DNA of 5,259 bases from an uncultured Eubacteriales bacterium. Lineage in GTDB: Bacteria > Bacillota_A > Clostridia > Oscillospirales > Oscillospiraceae. Positions 1 to 5,021 of the stretch are shown here, piece by piece. The stretch lies in the NCBI GenBank assembly GCA_949742895.1, contig CATJRT010000189.1:1-5259 (forward strand). The letters run 5' to 3'. A program made the translations under genes and the position numbers. Positions within the stretch are counted from its first letter, which is position 1. Each line of letters starts with the position of its first letter. The notes beneath the pieces are model-generated. The model had not been told where the DNA came from and searched no databases. It saw only the letters and a program-made list of their open reading frames with translations.

Positions 1-167
1 AGCTTTTCCGCAGAGGTAGTGATCTTGTCGTAGATCTTCCGGCAGGCGGCGGCGGGGTCCGGGTCGCAGCAATCCAGCAGATTGATGCCCATAGTGATGG
101 TGCGCACGTCCAGGTGCTGGTGATCGATCATCTGGATGGTGCTCAAAATATCGTTGGTGTTGATCAT
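1..167 (-). CDS. PFL family protein (UPF0210/DUF711), N-terminal part only
   Basis: The first 55 codons of a gene that continues beyond the left edge. The N-terminus resembles the UPF0210 (DUF711, 'PFL family') proteins. The segment LDVRTITMGINLLDC at residues 19-33 and the following DPD...KIYDKITT are typical of that family, whose full members are about 450 residues long. The family has a fold related to pyruvate formate-lyase, but its reaction is not established as far as I know. The ATG at 167-165 is preceded by a perfect AGGAGG (181-176) with an 8-nt spacer, which fixes the start. The gene lies 26 nt after the 76-aa membrane protein gene and two genes after an ACT-domain (UPF0237) gene. 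ACT and UPF0210 genes are a well-known neighbouring pair in Firmicutes, for example in streptococci. The family call is confident; the function is unknown. Confidence 0.88.
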   Translation of the reverse strand, partial: MINTNDILSTIQMIDHQHLDVRTITMGINLLDCCDPDPAAACRKIYDKITTSAEK

Positions 168-175
168 AGTCAATG

Positions 176-181
176 CCTCCT
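176..181 (-). promoter_or_regulatory. Ribosome binding site of the PFL family gene
   Basis: AGGAGG read on the minus strand, 8 nt before the ATG at 167. It decides the start of the partial gene at the left edge. Confidence 0.8.
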
Positions 182-193
182 AAAATCCGGTGC

Positions 194-424
194 TTATTCC
201 TGAACGTGCCGCATAGGGCTGCAATATATCTCGACGCCGAACAACGAGATGGATGTTCCCACCCAATAGCCCTCATCCTGTCCATCCATGTAATGATACT
301 GCCTCACTTGGTACAGCGGGGAACCAAAGGTATAGCTGCCCCCGTCGCTGAAAAAAGCCCAGAACCAAGGTGCAAGCAGAATCACCGCAAGCACAGTCAG
401 CAACACCTTTTTCCAGCGTTTCAT
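194..424 (-). CDS. Small single-pass membrane or secreted protein, unknown function (76 aa)
   Basis: I do not recognise this protein. It begins with a basic cap (MKRWKK) followed by a hydrophobic stretch at about residues 7-25, so it is either a signal anchor or an uncleaved or cleaved signal peptide. There is no lipobox cysteine. The remaining roughly 50 residues are polar and aromatic, rich in Tyr and Gly, with one Cys near the C-terminus, and would be outside the membrane. The ATG at 424 follows an AGAGGGA-type ribosome binding site near 433-439, and the gap to the ACT gene stop is only 15 nt, so translation is probably coupled within the operon. It sits between the ACT and PFL genes, which usually adjoin. 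It is supported as a real gene by its frame, ribosome binding site, operon position and credible topology. Function cannot be inferred. Confidence 0.72.
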   Translation of the reverse strand: MKRWKKVLLTVLAVILLAPWFWAFFSDGGSYTFGSPLYQVRQYHYMDGQDEGYWVGTSISLFGVEIYCSPMRHVQE

Positions 425-439
425 GCAGAATCTTCCCTC

Positions 440-709
440 TCAGATCCGGTGCATGGCATTAAAAATATCTTCTCTTTGGATGCGGATATCCAGGTTCCGC
501 TCCCTGCCGGCCTCGGCCAGATCCTCCCGGAGCCGGGCAAAGGGCACTGTGGACTGGGAGGCGTCCACCAGCATAATCATTGTGAAATACTCCTGCAAAA
601 CGGTCTGGCTGATGTCCAGCACGTTGATGTTCTTCTCGCTGAGCAGGGCGCACACGGCGGCGATGATGCCCACCTGGTCGCGGCCTATGACAGTTACGAT
701 GGCTTTCAT
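440..709 (-). CDS. ACT domain-containing protein (UPF0237 family)
   Basis: An 89-aa protein consisting of one ACT domain. The first strand and helix (AIVTVIGRDQVGIIAAV, residues 3-19) carry the characteristic G-x-D-x-x-G-I-I/V turn. The next part (INVLDISQTVLQEYFTMIML) is the second strand, turn and third strand typical of UPF0237/GcvR-like ACT proteins. Length matches the family (about 90 aa). ACT domains usually bind small ligands, often amino acids, and act as dimers; the ligand here is unknown. A GGAGG (724-720) lies 10 nt before the ATG at 709. The gene follows the broken kinase gene by 24 nt and precedes the 76-aa membrane protein gene by 15 nt. With the PFL/UPF0210 gene downstream it forms the commonly seen ACT-PFL pair, so it is probably a regulator or sensor for that protein, but this is inference from gene order. 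Confidence 0.92.
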   Translation of the reverse strand: MKAIVTVIGRDQVGIIAAVCALLSEKNINVLDISQTVLQEYFTMIMLVDASQSTVPFARLREDLAEAGRERNLDIRIQREDIFNAMHRI

Positions 710-733
710 AATAAGGATACCTCCATTTTTCAG

Positions 734-1164
734 TCAATGTAAATTTCCAATCAGACGCAGGACCTGTTCACAAGCTGCGCCCATGTCTGTTTCCCCGGAC
801 ATGATATGGATATCATGGGATTCATTGTCGAACAATCCGTGCTTCCGTTCCAACATCCCTGCCACAGGAGCGGGGAGCTTTCCGCCCATCCGCTGCGCAA
901 AACGCGCTTTAATGGTCTCCATGTCAGCCGTCATCAAAATGCGGACAGAACCAGATGTTCCCATTCGGTCATCACATAAATGATGTTGGGCCCAGCCATG
1001 GCTTCCCTGAGCTTCTCCTGAAAGGCCAGCCTCGCTGCGGCCTCGCTTTTCGCCAACCGCAAAAAATCCTTGCCGGAATATACCTTGGCATCCAGCCGCT
1101 CCTTAAGCCGGTTTGCAAAGGCGGACTTTCCCACACAGCTCTCGCCAAAAATACCTATCACCAT
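734..1164 (-). pseudogene. P-loop nucleotide kinase-like gene interrupted by a frameshift
   Basis: Two reading frames overlapping at 964-934 together look like one small P-loop kinase of about 150 aa. The N-terminal part (frame starting at 1164) has a Walker A loop, GESCVGKS at residues 7-14, then GKDFLRLAKSEA and a hydrophobic strand IIYVM. It hits a double stop at 936-931, straight after EWEHLVLSAF. The C-terminal part (stop at 736-734) resumes in the -1 frame with VRILMTAD, an Arg-rich lid-like segment (KARFAQRMGGKLP) and LERKHGLFD. The architecture resembles cytidylate/shikimate-type kinases, but I cannot name the substrate. The ATG at 1164 has only a weak GGGGA (1180-1176) upstream, 22 nt after the yfbR stop. 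The lesion is equivalent to losing 3n+1 nt near 940-965. No classical X-XXY-YYZ slippery heptamer is visible, so a disrupted gene or a sequencing error is more likely than programmed frameshifting. The C-terminal frame has its own ATG at 964 but no evident ribosome binding site. Confidence 0.78.
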
Positions 1165-1186
1165 CGTTTCGTGTATCCCCGCTTTC

Positions 1187-1762
1187 CTATTGCAGCTCGT
1201 CCAGCGTCAGGCTGAACGCAGGGAGAGACCGTTCCATGAACCAGTCCAGCTCCTCCATGCCCATCCCCTTCAGGGCGGCCATGGTCTGCTCGGCAGCCTT
1301 TCTGAACTCGGCATTGCCCGCCTTCAGCTCCTCCACGCACTTGATGTATGCCGACAGCTTGTCCGCCGCCTTCACGTAGCGTGCCAGCGCCGGGTCGCTC
1401 TCCCGAACCAACGGCTCATAAGCGGGAACCAGTTCCGGGGGCAGCATGGACAGCAGCTTGTCCTGGGCCGCAGCCTCCACCTGCTTATAGGCGTTTTTCA
1501 GCGACGGGTTATAGTACTTGATGGGAGTTGGCATATCCCCGGTGATGATCTCCGGCGCGTCGTGGAACAGGGCCGCGGCAGCAGCCGCGTTGGGGTCCAG
1601 ATCCTTGCCGAACACGTCCCGGCCGATGACCGCCAGGGCGTGGGCCAGCACCGCCGCCTCATAGGAATGCTCCTCCACATTCTCTGTGCGGGTGTTGCGC
1701 ATCAGCGCCCACCGGGCGATGTGGCGCATCCGGAAAATGTACGCAAAAAAGCTGTGGCTCAT
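1187..1762 (-). CDS. yfbR: YfbR-like 5'-deoxynucleotidase (HD domain)
   Basis: A 191-aa metal-dependent HD-domain phosphohydrolase that closely follows E. coli YfbR (199 aa), which dephosphorylates deoxyribonucleoside 5'-monophosphates in the cytoplasm. Visible hallmarks are RW at residues 17-18, LMRNTRTENVEEHS with H32, the HD pair H67-D68 followed by E71, D76 in TGDMPTPIKYYN, and D134 in KAADKLSAYIKC. These match the YfbR metal and substrate ligands in order and spacing. The C-terminus (DWFMERSLPAFSLTLDEL) also matches. The start at 1762 is fixed by AAAGGAGG (1776-1769) 6 nt upstream and by conservation of the N-terminus. The frame stays open for another 311 codons upstream, but that stretch is antisense to mtaB and is not coding. 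It is the first gene of the minus-strand operon, with its own promoter at 1795-1823. It precedes the broken nucleotide kinase-like gene, which suggests a nucleotide-pool link (inference). Confidence 0.93.
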   Translation of the reverse strand: MSHSFFAYIFRMRHIARWALMRNTRTENVEEHSYEAAVLAHALAVIGRDVFGKDLDPNAAAAAALFHDAPEIITGDMPTPIKYYNPSLKNAYKQVEAAAQDKLLSMLPPELVPAYEPLVRESDPALARYVKAADKLSAYIKCVEELKAGNAEFRKAAEQTMAALKGMGMEELDWFMERSLPAFSLTLDELQ

Positions 1763-1768
1763 AGTGCG

Positions 1769-1776
1769 CCTCCTTT
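1769..1776 (-). promoter_or_regulatory. Ribosome binding site of yfbR
   Basis: AAAGGAGG on the minus strand, 6 nt before the ATG at 1762. It rules out the much longer open frame upstream as the coding start. Confidence 0.85.
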
Positions 1777-1794
1777 CCAAAAAGCTGTTTTGAC

Positions 1795-1823
1795 ATTGTA
1801 TCATGCCGGAGCGGAAAAGTAAA
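1795..1823 (-). promoter_or_regulatory. Sigma-A-type promoter for the minus-strand operon
   Basis: Minus-strand -35 TTTACT (1823-1818), a 17-nt spacer and -10 TACAAT (1800-1795), with a TG one base before the -10 hexamer (extended -10). Predicted transcription start is near 1788, giving a leader of about 26 nt that carries the AAAGGAGG of yfbR. The match is 4/6 and 5/6 with ideal spacing. Confidence 0.65.
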
Positions 1824-1852
1824 TTGCTATTTCGACCATGAACTGGTATAAT
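1824..1852 (+). promoter_or_regulatory. Sigma-A-type promoter for mtaB
   Basis: The -35 TTGCTA (1824-1829), a 17-nt spacer and a perfect -10 TATAAT (1847-1852). A TG directly before the -10 (TGGTATAAT) resembles an extended -10, one base off the usual TGn placement. Predicted start near 1859, giving a leader of about 69 nt. Its -35 directly abuts the -35 of the divergent promoter. Confidence 0.7.
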
Positions 1853-1913
1853 GATGCTCTCTGATTTTGCCCCCGCTCCTGCATGGCGCGGGAGGACAGA
1901 GAAACCGCCTGTG

Positions 1914-1919
1914 AGGAGG
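1914..1919 (+). promoter_or_regulatory. Ribosome binding site that decides the mtaB start
   Basis: AGGAGG with an 8-nt spacer to the ATG at 1928. The in-frame ATG at 1883 has no Shine-Dalgarno sequence, and the 15 residues it would add (MAREDRETACEEAPV) precede the conserved N-terminus of the family. The upstream ATG also falls in the loop of a possible small leader hairpin (CCCGC 1872-1876 with GCGGG 1888-1892). Confidence 0.82.
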
Positions 1920-1927
1920 CCCCTGTT

Positions 1928-3220
1928 ATGGATGTCGCCATCTACACCCTGGGCTGCAAGGTGAACCAGTACGAGACTCAGGCTATGGAGCACGAGCTGC
2001 TCCACCGGGGCCACGCCCTGGTCCCCTTCGACGGTCCTGCGGATGCCTATATCGTAAACACCTGCACCGTCACCGCCGTCAGCGACAAGAAGTGCCGCAA
2101 CATCATCCGCCGCGCCCGGAAGAGCGCCCCCAACGCCGTGGTGGCGGTATGCGGCTGCTACGCCCAGACCGACCCGGACGCTGTGGCGGCGCTGGGGGCG
2201 GACCTGGTGGCCGGCTCTTCGGGACGGATAGACTTCCTGGACCGGCTGGAGGAGCAGCTTGAACGCCGCGCCGCCCAGGTGGTGGCGGTGGACGCCGCCC
2301 TGGCGCGCCGGGAGTTTGAACGGCTCCCCGCCGGGGGCGCGGCGGACCGCACCAGGGCCATGCTCAAGGTGGAGGACGGCTGTGTCAACTTCTGCTCCTA
2401 TTGCATCATCCCCTATGCCCGGGGCCCGGTGCGCTCTCTGCCCCTGGACGAGGCTGTGGAACAGGTCCGGAAGCTGGCGGCGGAGAGCTACCGGGAGGTG
2501 GTGCTCACCGGCATCGAGATTTCCTCCTGGGGCCGGGACCTCAACACCGGCGAGACCCTCATCGACTTGATTGAGGCTGTCTGCGCTGCCGCACCAGAGC
2601 TGCGGGTGCGGCTGGGCTCGCTGGAACCGCGGACGGTCACGGAGGACTTCTGCCGCCGCACCGCCGTCCTGCCTAACCTGTGCCCTCACTTCCACCTTTC
2701 CCTCCAGTCCGGTTGCGACGCCACCCTAAAGCGGATGAACCGGAAATATGACACCGCCCGGTTCATCCAAAGCATAGGCCTTTTATGGAAGCATTTCAGG
2801 CTTCCCGCCATCACCACCGATATGATTGTGGGCTTTCCCGGGGAGACGGAAGAGGAGTTTTTCCAGTCCCTGGACTTCATTCAGCAATGCGCCTTTGCCG
2901 CCATGCACATCTTCCCCTATTCCCGCCGCCCTGGCACACCGGCTGACTCCATGCCCGGCCAGGTACCCAAGGCCGTCAAGGAGGAGCGGGCCCGTCTGGC
3001 CGCCGATGCCGCTGCCCGGATGGAACAGAGCTACCTGAAGCAGTGGACCAAGGTAACCGTCCTCTTTGAGGAAGAGCGGGACGGTTTCTGGCGCGGCCAC
3101 ACCACCCGGTACTGCGAGGTTCGGGTCCGAAGTGAGGAAAACCTCCACAACCAGCTTCGGCAGGTAACTGTCACCGGGGTAGAGGGCAGTGCGCTCATTG
3201 GCCGCATCTGCGAGGCGTAA
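1928..3220 (+). CDS. mtaB: tRNA (N6-L-threonylcarbamoyladenosine(37)-C2)-methylthiotransferase MtaB
   Basis: A 430-aa radical SAM methylthiotransferase that converts t6A to ms2t6A at position 37 of tRNA next to the anticodon, notably tRNA-Lys, which supports accurate decoding. Domains in order: an N-terminal UPF0004 domain (residues 1 to about 110) starting VAIYTLGCKVNQYE, with cluster cysteines C10, C46 (NTCTVT) and C77 (CGCYAQ); a radical SAM core with the C-x3-C-x2-C motif C152, C156, C159 (GCVNFCSYCIIPYARG); TGIEISSWG and HLSLQSGCDATLKRMNRKY; and a C-terminal TRAM domain for RNA binding from about residue 370. LGCKVNQYE and the TGIEISSWG motif favour MtaB over MiaB or RimO. B. subtilis YqeV, the same family, is about 450 aa. 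All six cluster cysteines are present, so it should be active. It is divergent from yfbR and has its own promoter. I see no clear terminator after it. Confidence 0.95.
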   Translation: MDVAIYTLGCKVNQYETQAMEHELLHRGHALVPFDGPADAYIVNTCTVTAVSDKKCRNIIRRARKSAPNAVVAVCGCYAQTDPDAVAALGADLVAGSSGRIDFLDRLEEQLERRAAQVVAVDAALARREFERLPAGGAADRTRAMLKVEDGCVNFCSYCIIPYARGPVRSLPLDEAVEQVRKLAAESYREVVLTGIEISSWGRDLNTGETLIDLIEAVCAAAPELRVRLGSLEPRTVTEDFCRRTAVLPNLCPHFHLSLQSGCDATLKRMNRKYDTARFIQSIGLLWKHFRLPAITTDMIVGFPGETEEEFFQSLDFIQQCAFAAMHIFPYSRRPGTPADSMPGQVPKAVKEERARLAADAAARMEQSYLKQWTKVTVLFEEERDGFWRGHTTRYCEVRVRSEENLHNQLRQVTVTGVEGSALIGRICEA

Positions 3221-3277
3221 TATCCTCTGTAATACCCGAAGCAAATCACGCAGCCGCGTCAAATATCCCATAAAGCC

Positions 3278-3306
3278 TTGCTTTTTTCACATCATCATGT
3301 TATACT
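3278..3306 (+). promoter_or_regulatory. Promoter for the MscS-type channel gene
   Basis: The -10 TATACT (3301-3306) is preceded by TGT (extended -10) and by TTGCTT (3278-3283) at exactly 17 nt. The -35 matches only in TTG. Predicted start near 3313, 31 nt before the chosen ATG. A TTG codon that opens the channel reading frame coincides with this -35, so translation cannot begin there on this transcript. Confidence 0.55.
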
Positions 3307-3343
3307 CCACGGCAGACGGTACACAGTGAAAGAGGGGACGCCC

Positions 3344-4177
3344 ATGCCTGCCGGCCTGACAAGCGCAATAGATGAGAACGAGGTTGCCGCCGGCCTGTGG
3401 CAAAACCTGGAGCAGATCACCGCCTCCAAGCTGTTCAGCGCGGTGATTGCCGCCGCCGTCAGCCTGCTGGCCATCAAGGTGCTACTAACGCTGCTGGACC
3501 GGGCATTTCGCCGCTCCCGCCTGACCCCCGAGCTGAAAAGGCTCATCCGGGTCGGATTAAAGGCGGTCATGCTGTTCGTGGCCGTCATCCTGACCCTGGG
3601 CTGCCTGGGCATCCAGGTCACCTCTCTGGTGGCGGTGCTGTCGGTAGCTGGGCTGGCATTCTCCCTGGCGCTGCAAAATTTTCTGTCCAACGTGGCAGGT
3701 GGGATGCAGCTTCTTGCCTCCCAGCCCTTCAAGGTTGGCGACTTTGTGGAAGCGGGCGGCTGCTCCGGCACCATCCACGAAATGGGGCTGTTTTACACAA
3801 AGCTCCTCAGCCCGGACAACAAGCTCCTCCAGCTCCCCAACAGCACCATTGTGTCCGCCAATATCATCAACTACACCAGCCAGCCCACCCGCCGGGTGGA
3901 GCTGAAGGTGTCCGCCGGCTACGACGCGCCCACGGAGAAGGTGCTGGGCCTCCTGGCCCGGATGGCGGCAGACCACCCCCTGGTGCTGGACAACCCGGCC
4001 CCCGCCATCCACGTGGATAGCTACGGAGACAGCGCCATCAGCTATGTCGTGCGGGTCTGGTGCGCCAACGGCGACTACTGGACGGTGTACTACGACCTCC
4101 AGGACGGCTTCAAGCCCGCCTTTGACGAAGCGGGCGTGGAGATGACCTATCCCCATATGAACGTGCATATGCTCTAA
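3344..4177 (+). CDS. mscS: Small-conductance mechanosensitive channel, MscS family
   Basis: A 277-aa channel close in length to E. coli MscS (286 aa). It should open under membrane tension and release solutes on hypo-osmotic shock. Three membrane helices are visible at about residues 30-50, 70-90 and 93-125. The third is the pore helix, with the Gly/Ala-rich packing typical of MscS (SVAGLAFSLALQNFLSNVAGG). The soluble beta domain follows: PFKVGDFVEAGG, then a Gly-x-Ile strand, LPNSTIVSANIINYT at about 165-180, and a C-terminal alpha/beta domain ending in Y-P-H-M-N-V-H-M. The frame is open from a TTG at 3278, but ATG 3344 has AGAGGGG (3331-3337) at good spacing and a promoter just upstream, so I start there. 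It lies 123 nt after mtaB, on the same strand but with a separate promoter. No key motif is missing. Confidence 0.94.
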   Translation: MPAGLTSAIDENEVAAGLWQNLEQITASKLFSAVIAAAVSLLAIKVLLTLLDRAFRRSRLTPELKRLIRVGLKAVMLFVAVILTLGCLGIQVTSLVAVLSVAGLAFSLALQNFLSNVAGGMQLLASQPFKVGDFVEAGGCSGTIHEMGLFYTKLLSPDNKLLQLPNSTIVSANIINYTSQPTRRVELKVSAGYDAPTEKVLGLLARMAADHPLVLDNPAPAIHVDSYGDSAISYVVRVWCANGDYWTVYYDLQDGFKPAFDEAGVEMTYPHMNVHML

Positions 4178-4194
4178 ACGGAGCGCAATACATA

Positions 4195-4218
4195 TCAAAA
4201 ACAACCGGTTGTTTTTGA
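4195..4218. repeat. Perfect 24-bp palindrome after mscS
   Basis: TCAAAAACAAC-CGG-TTG-TTTTTGA is self-complementary over 24 bp with no loop, centred between 4206 and 4207. It starts 18 nt after the mscS stop. As RNA it would form an A/U-rich stem whose 3' arm is rich in U, so it could be a weak bidirectional terminator; as DNA it could be a dimeric regulator's operator. The sequence does not decide between these. Confidence 0.8.
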
Positions 4219-4219
4219 C

Positions 4220-4267
4220 CGGCGGGCTGATGCCCGCCGCACCGTGCGGTCCCAACGCCGACCGGCG
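4220..4267. repeat. GC-rich overlapping hairpins between mscS and the 197-aa gene
   Basis: CGGCGGGC (4220-4227) pairs with GCCCGCCG (4232-4239) across a TGAT loop, 8 bp. CCGCAC (4237-4242) can pair with GTGCGG (4244-4249), but this uses part of the first stem's 3' arm, so the two compete. CGCCG (4256-4260) pairs with CGGCG (4263-4267). GACCGGCG occurs twice (4217-4224 and 4260-4267). No T run follows, so this is not a classical terminator; it resembles the REP-like intergenic repeats of GC-rich bacteria. Whether it recurs elsewhere in the genome is unknown. Confidence 0.6.
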
Positions 4268-4293
4268 AAAAGGATAAAAAGTTTGAGAAAACG

Positions 4294-4299
4294 AGGAGG
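4294..4299 (+). promoter_or_regulatory. Ribosome binding site of the 197-aa membrane protein
   Basis: AGGAGG with an 8-nt spacer to the ATG at 4308, a strong and well-placed site that fixes the start. I find no convincing promoter between 4178 and 4293, so read-through from mscS is possible. Confidence 0.82.
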
Positions 4300-4307
4300 A
4301 AAACACT

Positions 4308-4901
4308 ATGAACCAGTCCTATCCCAACGCGGCAGGCGGCCTGAAAATGCTGTTCCTGTCCCAGATCCTGTCCATCGTCAACGTAGTCCTGGCATTTATT
4401 GCCGCCGCCATGCTGCTCACCGGCAGTACGCTGGGCCTCACCCTGGTCACCATCGTATCCATCGTGGTGTGCGTGCTGGAGATCTACGGCCTGTTCAAGG
4501 CCAGCTCCGATGACGAGGGCTACCGCACCCCGCTGTACGCCGCTGCGGCCCTCCTGGTGGTCGTGGTACTGAACCGTTTCCTGAGCACCGTCCCCGTCGT
4601 CGGCACCCTGCTGTCCATTGTCAATACCGTGCTGGGCTTCATCGTGGTCAACGGCGTGTGCCAGACCACCGGCAACCTGCTCCACTCCGTGGGCAATGAG
4701 GCCCTGGTGGACCGGGGCAATACCGTGTCCAAGATTTACTTCATCTGCACCATCATCAACGTGGTCTGCACCATCATCGGCATTATCCCCATCATCAATA
4801 TCCTAAGCGGGCTGGTGAACGCTGTCGCCTCCATTGTCCTGCTTGTGGGCTACGTCATGTACCTCACCTTCCTGAGCAGCGGCAGCAAGGCACTGGCATG
4901 A
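4308..4901 (+). CDS. Multi-pass integral membrane protein of unknown function (197 aa)
   Basis: I do not recognise this family. The protein is very hydrophobic, with about six predicted membrane segments: roughly residues 14-37, 42-63, 76-92, 97-117, 143-160 and 162-188. Between them lie a charged loop (KASSDDEGYRTP, 64-75) and a polar loop (GNEALVDRGNTVSK, 129-142). A short motif of the form hydrophobic-S-I-V-N-x-V recurs: LSIVNVVLAFI at 21-31 and LSIVNTVLGFI at 102-112, with looser versions around N151 (TIINVV) and N171 (SGLVNAV). This suggests an internally repeated helix. There is no signal peptide, enzyme motif or obvious transporter signature. It has a strong ribosome binding site and lies 130 nt after mscS on the same strand, so the two may be co-transcribed envelope genes, but this is not shown. 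It is convergent with the recombinase gene. Confidence 0.8.
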   Translation: MNQSYPNAAGGLKMLFLSQILSIVNVVLAFIAAAMLLTGSTLGLTLVTIVSIVVCVLEIYGLFKASSDDEGYRTPLYAAAALLVVVVLNRFLSTVPVVGTLLSIVNTVLGFIVVNGVCQTTGNLLHSVGNEALVDRGNTVSKIYFICTIINVVCTIIGIIPIINILSGLVNAVASIVLLVGYVMYLTFLSSGSKALA

Positions 4902-4964
4902 CAAACAAAGAAAATTCCCGGCGCGTTGGGGCAACTCCCATAAGGAAGTTGCCCCGTGCGGGGG
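4901..4964 (-). terminator. Probable terminator for the recombinase gene (minus strand)
   Basis: A perfect 9-bp stem, GGGGCAACT (4928-4936) with AGTTGCCCC (4947-4955), can be lengthened imperfectly by CGC/GCG and CCC/GGG pairs out to 4917-4964. On the minus strand the outer GGG is followed at once by AATTTTCTTTGTTTG (4916-4902), a T-rich tail. On the plus strand there is no T run. It therefore fits a terminator for the gene coming from the right edge. Confidence 0.55.
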
Positions 4965-4990
4965 CCCGTAAGTGAAAACTATTCGATTAG

Positions 4991-5021
4991 GGCGGCGTGG
5001 CAATGGCTACGCCGTCTTTTT
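4991..5021 (+). terminator. Rho-independent terminator (plus strand)
   Basis: An 11-pair stem, GGCGGCGTGGC (4991-5001) with GCTACGCCGTC (5006-5016), has three G-U or wobble-type pairs, a 4-nt AATG loop and TTTTT (5017-5021) directly after. It would stop transcripts from the 197-aa gene or mscS about 90 nt past the stop codon. The 3' arm contains the stop codon of the convergent recombinase gene. Confidence 0.65.

Noticed and set aside
934..970. Programmed -1 ribosomal frameshift in the kinase-like gene
   Set aside because: No X-XXY-YYZ heptamer is found in the zero frame within the overlap, and residues expected from the family appear to be missing at the junction, so a deletion explains it better. 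It is not excluded completely.
1070..1822. A 250-codon plus-strand frame across yfbR
   Set aside because: It is a shadow of the yfbR codons on the opposite strand: no ribosome binding site at its start, a composition rich in Gln, His, Leu and Arg, and overlap with the divergent promoter region.
1763..2695. Open minus-strand frame extending yfbR upstream by 311 codons
   Set aside because: It lies antisense to mtaB, whose domains and cluster cysteines are unmistakable. The translated stretch is low-complexity and rich in Arg, His, Gly and Ala. yfbR has its own ribosome binding site, promoter and conserved N-terminus at 1762.
4196..4217. Strong rho-independent terminator of mscS
   Set aside because: The palindrome has no natural loop and a mostly A/U stem, with the T run inside the stem and not after it. 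It is kept as a palindrome of undecided role.
3557..4306. A 249-codon minus-strand frame opposite mscS
   Set aside because: It is antisense to a clear MscS protein. The translation is dominated by Gly, His, Val and Gln with no domain signal, as expected from the complement of GC-rich codons.
4110..4685. A 191-codon minus-strand frame opposite the 197-aa membrane protein
   Set aside because: Its composition is dominated by Asp, Gly, Gln and His, as expected from the complement of hydrophobic codons. The plus-strand frame has a perfect AGGAGG and a sensible membrane topology.
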